Below the pieces are notes generated by a model. The model had not been told where the DNA came from, did not search any database, and saw only the letters and a list, made by a program, of their open reading frames with translations. 10,874 nt of DNA from Clostridia bacterium. GTDB taxonomy: Bacteria > Bacillota > Clostridia > UMGS1810. Position numbers and translations under genes: made by a program. The stretch lies in assembly GCA_016293435.1 (NCBI GenBank), contig JAEDEG010000088.1:1-10874 (forward strand). The letters are read 5' to 3'. Shown piece after piece: positions 6,882-10,874 of the stretch. Position 1 is the stretch's first letter; every line of letters begins with the position of its first letter.

Positions 6882-8167
6882 TGAATTATTCAAAGAGATA
6901 TATAGAATCACTTGATGAAACAATTTATGAGGGTGTTCATTCAACCGGGCTCCGTGTTTATGTCATACCCAAAAAAGGCTATTCAAAAACCTATGCTATC
7001 TATGGCACAAAGTTTGGCTCTGTAAACAACAGATTTGTCCCTCTGGGCACCGATGCTGATATCACAGTTCCCGACGGTGTGGCACATTTTCTTGAGCACA
7101 AAATGTTTGAACAGCCCGACGGCAGCAATGCGTTTGATACATTTTCAAAATACGGTGCCAATGCCAATGCATTTACCTCATTTACAAACACATGCTACCT
7201 GTTTTCGTGCACAAACTATTTTAAAGAATGCTTCACACATTTGCTGAGCTATGTTCAGCAGCCGTATTTTACCGACGAAAATATAAAAAAAGAGCAGGGT
7301 ATAATAGGTCAGGAAATCAAAATGTATGACGATGACGGCGAGTGGGTGGTAGAGTTTAACATGCTAAAGGCACTCTACAGTCAAAATCCTGTGAGAATTG
7401 ATATTGCCGGAACTGTTGAAAGTATTTCCGAGATAGACACAGATGTGCTCTACAATTGTTACAACACCTATTATAATCCTGCCAACATGGTTGTGGCAGT
7501 TTCGGGTGATATTGATCCTCAGATTGTCTTTGATCTTGTAGAACAAACAGTTAAAAACAGGCAAAACGGCAAGGTTACAAGCATATATCCCGATGAGCCT
7601 GAAGCAGTTGCTCAAAAATATATCGAAGCACGCTCAAGCGTTGCAAAAACAATATGCAATATCGGCTTTAAAGATAATTATCTAAAAACAGGTGATGAAC
7701 TCATCAAAAGGGAGGCAGTGTTAAAGCTTATTGTCAATATTCTTGCCGGCAAGAGCAGTGATTTTTACAGAGAAAATTATGAAAGCGGTTTGATTAACGA
7801 CACTTTTGGTACCGATGTAATGACAGAGCTTCCTTTCTCCTGTATATCTTTTGGCGGTGAATGTGAAGAGCCCAAGCTTCTTAAAGAAAAAATTTTGGCC
7901 TCTGCCGATAAATATCGCACTCAAGGCTTCAATAAAGACGAATTTGAAAGAATAAAACGTTCTTTCTTTGGCTCCTTTATACGTTCATTCAATAACGTTG
8001 AAACAATAGGAAACCTTATCTGCCGCAATTTTTTGAGCGATGTGGATATAACGCGTTTTCCAAAGATATGCCAGTCTATAACCGAAGAAGATCTCTCCCG
8101 AGCTCTAAACGAAGTAGTTACCGAAGAAAACTGCGTTTTGAGTGTCGTTTTACCATTTGAAAAATAG
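6881..8167 (+). CDS. yfmH: M16-family zinc metallopeptidase (YmfH/YfmH type)
   Basis: 428 residues with the inverted zinc motif HFLEH at 69-73 (H69, H73 ligands, E72 catalytic base) inside DGVAHFLEHKMFE. A downstream glutamate, E145 in IIGQEIKMYDDD, is the likely third ligand. The block NAFDTFSKYGANANAFTSFTNTCY (from about 84) is the standard M16 substrate-strand region, and YNPANMVVAVSGD (about 195-207) the usual end of the first domain. It matches the YmfH family, whose members lie next to a zinc-less YmfF. Translation is coupled to the upstream gene by a TAATG overlap, with AAGGAGG at 6864-6870. The pair most likely forms an active/inactive heterodimer; the substrate is unknown. No signal peptide or membrane segment is seen. 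Confidence 0.9.
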   Translation: MNYSKRYIESLDETIYEGVHSTGLRVYVIPKKGYSKTYAIYGTKFGSVNNRFVPLGTDADITVPDGVAHFLEHKMFEQPDGSNAFDTFSKYGANANAFTSFTNTCYLFSCTNYFKECFTHLLSYVQQPYFTDENIKKEQGIIGQEIKMYDDDGEWVVEFNMLKALYSQNPVRIDIAGTVESISEIDTDVLYNCYNTYYNPANMVVAVSGDIDPQIVFDLVEQTVKNRQNGKVTSIYPDEPEAVAQKYIEARSSVAKTICNIGFKDNYLKTGDELIKREAVLKLIVNILAGKSSDFYRENYESGLINDTFGTDVMTELPFSCISFGGECEEPKLLKEKILASADKYRTQGFNKDEFERIKRSFFGSFIRSFNNVETIGNLICRNFLSDVDITRFPKICQSITEEDLSRALNEVVTEENCVLSVVLPFEK

Positions 8168-8202
8168 GAATAATTATTTCTTCAGAGGCGGTGACTTTTT
8201 GT

Positions 8203-9057
8203 ATGACAGTATCATTTCCGGGATTGGGTATAAATCTTTTTATCGACAGAGTTGCTTTTTCTTTGTTTGGCATTCCTATATATTGGTATGGCATTATAAT
8301 AGCTCTCGGTTTCGTTGCCGGTATATATATGGCATCTGCTATAGCTGGCAAGCTTGGAGAATCAAAGGATATTGCAATAGATATTGCACTTGCTTGTGCA
8401 CCATTTGCAATAATTTGTGCAAGGCTGTATTATGTTATTTTTAAATGGGAAGAATATTCGGGCAGTTTTGCTTTGGTTTTTGATATTCGCTCCGGCGGGC
8501 TTGCAATATACGGCGGCATAATAGGTGCTGTGACATCCGCCATAGTCTTTTGCATTGTAAAAAAAAAGAAGATATTAAAAATTTTTGATATCGGCGCGGT
8601 TGGTCTTATTACCGGTCAGATGATTGGCAGATGGGGCAATTTTTTCAATCAGGAGGCTTTCGGAGATAACACAACTTTGGCGTGGGGCATGACAAGCAAA
8701 GCAGTAAAAGATTATCTCACCTCTCTCAAAAACAGCGGAATGGATATAAATCCCAACACACCTGTACATCCAACCTTTTTGTACGAATCGCTGTGGTGTC
8801 TTGGTGTTCTTGTTTGTTTGCTTGTTATAGTGTACAAATTCTATCGCTACAACGGTCAACTATTTTTTGCATATGCATCTTTGTACGGACTTGGGCGTTT
8901 CTGGATTGAAGCACTCAGAACCGACAGCCTGATGATTGGTACATTCAGGGTTTCTCAGCTTCTGGCATTTGCATGCCTGGTGGTTTTTGGAGCTTTGTAT
9001 TTCGTATATCTCAAAAAAGCCAAAAATCAGAGGGCAGAACAGCCTGATATTTATTAA
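8203..9057 (+). CDS. lgt: Prolipoprotein diacylglyceryl transferase Lgt
   Basis: Inner-membrane enzyme that moves diacylglycerol from phosphatidylglycerol to the lipobox cysteine of prolipoproteins, the first step of lipoprotein maturation. 284 residues with about seven hydrophobic segments. The signature GRWGNFFNQEAFG is at 142-154, aligning R143, N146, E151 and G154 with the same E. coli positions. Y29 in YWYG corresponds to E. coli Y26; HPTFLYES is at 189-196; R232 and E236 in GRFWIEALRTD correspond to R239 and E243. Position 103 is Tyr (GGLAIYGG) where E. coli has His103. The start is taken as ATG 8203: AGGCGGTGA (8186-8194) fits the anti-Shine-Dalgarno with 8 bases of spacing, while an in-frame GTG at 8191 sits inside that site. 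It lies 35 bases after yfmH, same operon. Only a weak terminator candidate follows. Confidence 0.95.
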   Translation: MTVSFPGLGINLFIDRVAFSLFGIPIYWYGIIIALGFVAGIYMASAIAGKLGESKDIAIDIALACAPFAIICARLYYVIFKWEEYSGSFALVFDIRSGGLAIYGGIIGAVTSAIVFCIVKKKKILKIFDIGAVGLITGQMIGRWGNFFNQEAFGDNTTLAWGMTSKAVKDYLTSLKNSGMDINPNTPVHPTFLYESLWCLGVLVCLLVIVYKFYRYNGQLFFAYASLYGLGRFWIEALRTDSLMIGTFRVSQLLAFACLVVFGALYFVYLKKAKNQRAEQPDIY

Positions 9058-9065
9058 TTTTTTTC

Positions 9066-9094
9066 TTGCCAAATTATTTGTTTTGGTATATAAT
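9066..9094 (+). promoter_or_regulatory. Sigma-A promoter of mgtE
   Basis: TTGCCA (9066-9071), 17 bases, TATAAT (9089-9094), placing the start near 9101. It gives mgtE its own transcription unit with a leader of about 200 bases beginning with a small hairpin, GTGC-ATTAA-GCAC (9102-9114). Confidence 0.75.
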
Positions 9095-9100
9095 TGTAAA

Positions 9101-9299
9101 GGTGCATTAAGCACAACAAAATTAACTGAAAACGGGGTGATGAAATGGACGCGGGAGGTAGTCGAGGCAGTGAATATGTCGGGTGTAATGTGATGCAGCG
9201 CAATACCGGTGCGTCTGTTTCGATCCGCTAATTTGCATGTATAGATACTTCCTACCTAAAGGCATTTATGCCGACAAACCAATTTAGGAGGAGTGTTAC
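9101..9299 (+). promoter_or_regulatory. Structured mgtE mRNA leader, candidate riboswitch-like element of unrecognised class
   Basis: The leader is far richer in G+C than other intergenic DNA here (54 of the 100 bases 9131-9230). Pairings found by eye: a long helix of 9141-9152 with 9211-9222 (12 bp, three of them G-U), extended past a two-base bulge by 9135-9138 with 9223-9226. Inside it lies a hairpin of 9182-9186 with 9203-9207 and 9189-9192 with 9199-9202, loop ATGCAG. AGGTAG (9156-9161), left unpaired in the long helix's loop, can pair with CTACCT (9252-9257), which would make a pseudoknot. MgtE genes in Firmicutes are commonly under the M-box (ykoK) Mg2+ riboswitch, but its conserved blocks (GUUAGGUGAGGCU, GACGCCAAUGGGU) are not present. 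Two short overlapping ORFs also lie in the leader. Structure is plausible by pairing only; no covariation evidence. Confidence 0.6.
9252..9291 (+). promoter_or_regulatory. Shine-Dalgarno sequestering stem of mgtE (putative expression platform)
   Basis: CCTAAA (9255-9260) pairs perfectly with TTTAGG (9283-9288), covering the first half of the mgtE ribosome site AGGAGG (9286-9291). C9252-G9291 and T9253-G9290 can add to it across an A-A mismatch. A small GGCA-TTTA-TGCC hairpin (9261-9272) stacks inside. The same bases 9252-9257 are the partner of AGGTAG (9156-9161), so the two pairings exclude each other, the logic of a translational switch. Confidence 0.5.
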
Positions 9300-10676
9300 G
9301 TGGATAACAGTATTCAAGATCAGGTTTTGGCTTTGGACCTGCTCAAATCAAAGCAATTTTCAAAACTGAAAGCACAGCTTGCCGAGATGAATCCGGTTGA
9401 TATTTCAGATTTTTTAATGGATCTTTCGAGCGAGGAGCTTTTGCTTGCCTTTCGTATATTGCCAAAGGATCAGGCTGCGGCTACATTTGTCGAAATGGAT
9501 TCGGAAGGGCAGGAAACACTGATAAAAAGCTTTAGCGATAACGAGCTCAAAGACGTTGTGAACGATTTGTTTGTTGACGATGCCGTTGATATTATCGAAG
9601 AGATGCCGGCAAATGTTGTAAAAAGAGTTTTGCGTTTTACGAGCTCCGATACAAGAAGATGGATAAACGAAATTCTCAAATATCCCGAAGATTCTGCCGG
9701 AAGCATAATGACCGTCGAATATGTACGGCTGAAAAAGAATTTCACGGTTGACGAAGCTATAGCTCACATAAGAAGCACAGGTATCGACAAAGAAACAATT
9801 TATACCTGCTATGTCACAGACCTCAACAACAAGCTGATTGGTATGATATCGGTAAGAACTCTGCTTCTTGCCCGCGGTGATGAAATCGTTGAGGATTTAA
9901 TGGAAACAAATGTAATTCGTTTTAATACTCACGACGATAAAGAAGACGTTGCAAACGCGTTTGACAAATATGACTTCATGGCAATCCCTGTTGTTGATGA
10001 AGAAGAACGTCTGCTTGGAATTGTCACATTCGATGATGCTATCGACGTATTGCAGGACGAGGCCACCGAGGATATCGAAAAAATGGCGGCTCTCATTCCG
10101 TCAGAAAAGCCGTATCTGCGTACGGGAATCTATGAAACATGGAAACAGCGTATACCGTGGCTTTTGCTTTTGATGGTATCTGCAACCTTCACAGGCAAAA
10201 TTATCAGCTCATTTGAAAGTGCCCTTGCCGGATGCGTTGTACTGACAGCATTTATACCAATGCTGATGGATACCGCAGGTAATTCCGGCGGTCAGACATC
10301 TGTTACAATTATCCGAAGTCTTTCTTTGGGTGATATTGATATGAAAGATATCTTTCGTATAATGTGGAAAGAACTTAGAGTTGCAATTCTATGCGGACTT
10401 ACGCTGGCAGTGGTAAATTTTGGAAAAATGATGATTTTTGACAGAGCGGCAATTTCATCCGACGGACAAAATGAGTGGTATATTGCACTCGTTGTAAATA
10501 TAACACTGTGTGTTACAATTATAATTGCCAAGCTTGTGGGGTCGGTGCTTCCCTTAACAGCCAAAAAGATAGGCTTTGACCCTGCGGTTATGGCAAGTCC
10601 TTTTATCACAACAATTGTTGATGCGCTGTCACTGCTTGTGTATTTTAATGTGGCACAAAGACTTCTTGGCCTATAA
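9300..10676 (+). CDS. mgtE: Magnesium transporter MgtE
   Basis: Homodimeric Mg2+-gated Mg2+ channel in the cytoplasmic membrane. 458 residues, standard for MgtE. Order of domains: acidic N-terminal superhelical domain (about 1-130, many D/E for Mg2+ sensing), two CBS domains (about 136-192 and 198-258), a connecting plug-helix region (about 259-280), then five membrane helices (about 285-455). The pore signature FIPMLMDTAGNSGGQ is at 318-332, and D441 in ITTIVDALSLLVYF corresponds to the conserved pore aspartate D432 of Thermus MgtE. The start is GTG at 9300, with AGGAGG (9286-9291) 8 bases upstream; the next residues (DNSIQDQ) fit family N-termini. It has its own promoter, a structured leader and a terminator, so it is monocistronic. 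Related members can carry other divalent cations, so strict Mg2+ specificity is inferred. Confidence 0.95.
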   Translation: MDNSIQDQVLALDLLKSKQFSKLKAQLAEMNPVDISDFLMDLSSEELLLAFRILPKDQAAATFVEMDSEGQETLIKSFSDNELKDVVNDLFVDDAVDIIEEMPANVVKRVLRFTSSDTRRWINEILKYPEDSAGSIMTVEYVRLKKNFTVDEAIAHIRSTGIDKETIYTCYVTDLNNKLIGMISVRTLLLARGDEIVEDLMETNVIRFNTHDDKEDVANAFDKYDFMAIPVVDEEERLLGIVTFDDAIDVLQDEATEDIEKMAALIPSEKPYLRTGIYETWKQRIPWLLLLMVSATFTGKIISSFESALAGCVVLTAFIPMLMDTAGNSGGQTSVTIIRSLSLGDIDMKDIFRIMWKELRVAILCGLTLAVVNFGKMMIFDRAAISSDGQNEWYIALVVNITLCVTIIIAKLVGSVLPLTAKKIGFDPAVMASPFITTIVDALSLLVYFNVAQRLLGL

Positions 10677-10687
10677 AATTATATATC

Positions 10688-10722
10688 AAAAAAAGTCGAG
10701 GAAATTGAATCCTCGGCTTTTT
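10688..10722. terminator. Terminator after mgtE, usable from both sides
   Basis: Stem of about 12 bp, 10691-10702 (AAAAGTCGAGGA) with 10710-10721 (TCCTCGGCTTTT), one T-G wobble, loop of 7 bases. Seven A (10688-10694) and five T (10718-10722) flank it, so it can stop mgtE transcripts on the plus strand and galE transcripts coming from 10794 on the minus strand. Confidence 0.85.
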
Positions 10723-10793
10723 AAATGACTTTATTTAGCTTTTTTGCGTAATTTGTGTCAATTATTATATAGCTTATCTGCTTTTTTATAATA

Positions 10794-10874
10794 TCACAAA
10801 TTTTTCAAAGTAAAGTTCCGGCTGTCGGCGCACATTTTGTCAAGATCATATTGTGCTTGCCAGTTTAATTCTCT
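10794..10874 (-). CDS. galE: UDP-glucose 4-epimerase GalE, C-terminal end (5' part outside window)
   Basis: Reading the minus strand from the window edge gives 26 residues and a TGA stop at 10796-10794. The peptide contains ELNWQAQYDLDKMCADS, which fits the conserved C-terminal end of GalE (family form ELGWxAxYxLDxMCxDxW). GalE interconverts UDP-glucose and UDP-galactose for galactose use and surface polysaccharides. Only the tail is present, so the catalytic SxnYxxxK residues cannot be checked, and another NAD-dependent sugar epimerase of the same family is possible. It converges on mgtE. The 71 bases between the galE stop and the shared terminator are AT-rich and hold no further gene. Confidence 0.8.
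   Translation of the reverse strand, partial: RELNWQAQYDLDKMCADSRNFTLKNL

Noticed and set aside
8191..8202. GTG 8191 as lgt start
   Set aside because: It sits inside the AGGCGGTGA ribosome site, which is spaced correctly for ATG 8203.
9026..9064. Terminator after lgt (ATCA-GG / CC-TGAT stem then T run)
   Set aside because: The stem has only 6 bp with a two-base bulge, and the T run starts about 10 bases after it. Too weak to annotate; read-through into mgtE is possible.
9217..9226. GTTTCGATCC resembling a tRNA T-loop
   Set aside because: No matching T-stem, acceptor stem or anticodon arm around it; these bases pair better in the long leader helix.
9101..9299. M-box (ykoK) Mg2+ riboswitch upstream of mgtE
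   Set aside because: Expected from gene context, but the conserved M-box blocks are absent; only a loose AGGTAG..GAGGC resemblance at 9156-9168. Left as an unclassified leader.

Overview
The window looks like ordinary chromosome from an anaerobic, spore-forming-lineage member of the Clostridia, plausibly a gut Oscillospirales/Ruminococcaceae-type organism (taxon is inference). The signs are a Rex redox repressor, an NfnAB electron-bifurcating transhydrogenase, a small hexameric clostridial-type glutamate dehydrogenase, spoVG, purine-rich Shine-Dalgarno sites, near-consensus sigma-A promoters and very AT-rich intergenic DNA. No mobile element, tRNA, rRNA or CRISPR array is visible. All complete genes have intact frames.

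Layout. Positions 1-1117 hold the 3' end of rex overlapping a gene for an unusual P-loop NTPase fused to an Asp23/Gls24 domain. Positions 1147-2631 are a self-contained gdhA transcription unit with a TTGACA-17-TATAAT promoter and a 12-bp terminator hairpin. Positions 2660-4983 are the nfnA-nfnB operon, ending in a 40-nt perfect palindrome that can terminate transcription from both sides. spoVG lies on the minus strand (5341-5078), divergent from a plus-strand operon of two M16-family proteins (one lacking the zinc motif, one carrying HFLEH) and lgt (5607-9057). A separate promoter at 9066-9094 drives mgtE (9300-10676) behind a roughly 200-nt leader. mgtE ends in a terminator facing the 3' end of a minus-strand galE fragment.

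The genes in the first half share a theme. Rex senses NADH/NAD+, the glutamate dehydrogenase carries residues matching the NAD+-preferring Clostridium symbiosum enzyme, and NfnAB couples NADH and reduced ferredoxin to NADP+ reduction. Together they link the NAD(H), NADP(H), ferredoxin and glutamate pools. The second half is envelope and ion related: lipoprotein maturation (Lgt), Mg2+ transport (MgtE) and a peptidase-like pair that in other Firmicutes has been linked by name to EF-P modification.

The most interesting item is the mgtE leader. It is markedly G+C-rich for an intergenic region (54 of 100 bases in 9131-9230). It can form a 16-bp helix (9135-9152 with 9211-9226) around an internal hairpin. 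A purine-rich segment, AGGTAG, can pair downstream with CTACCT in competition with a helix that covers the mgtE Shine-Dalgarno. I could not match it to the M-box (ykoK) Mg2+ riboswitch or another class I know, so it is a candidate undescribed cis-regulatory RNA. The second most interesting item is the P-loop/Asp23 fusion next to rex.
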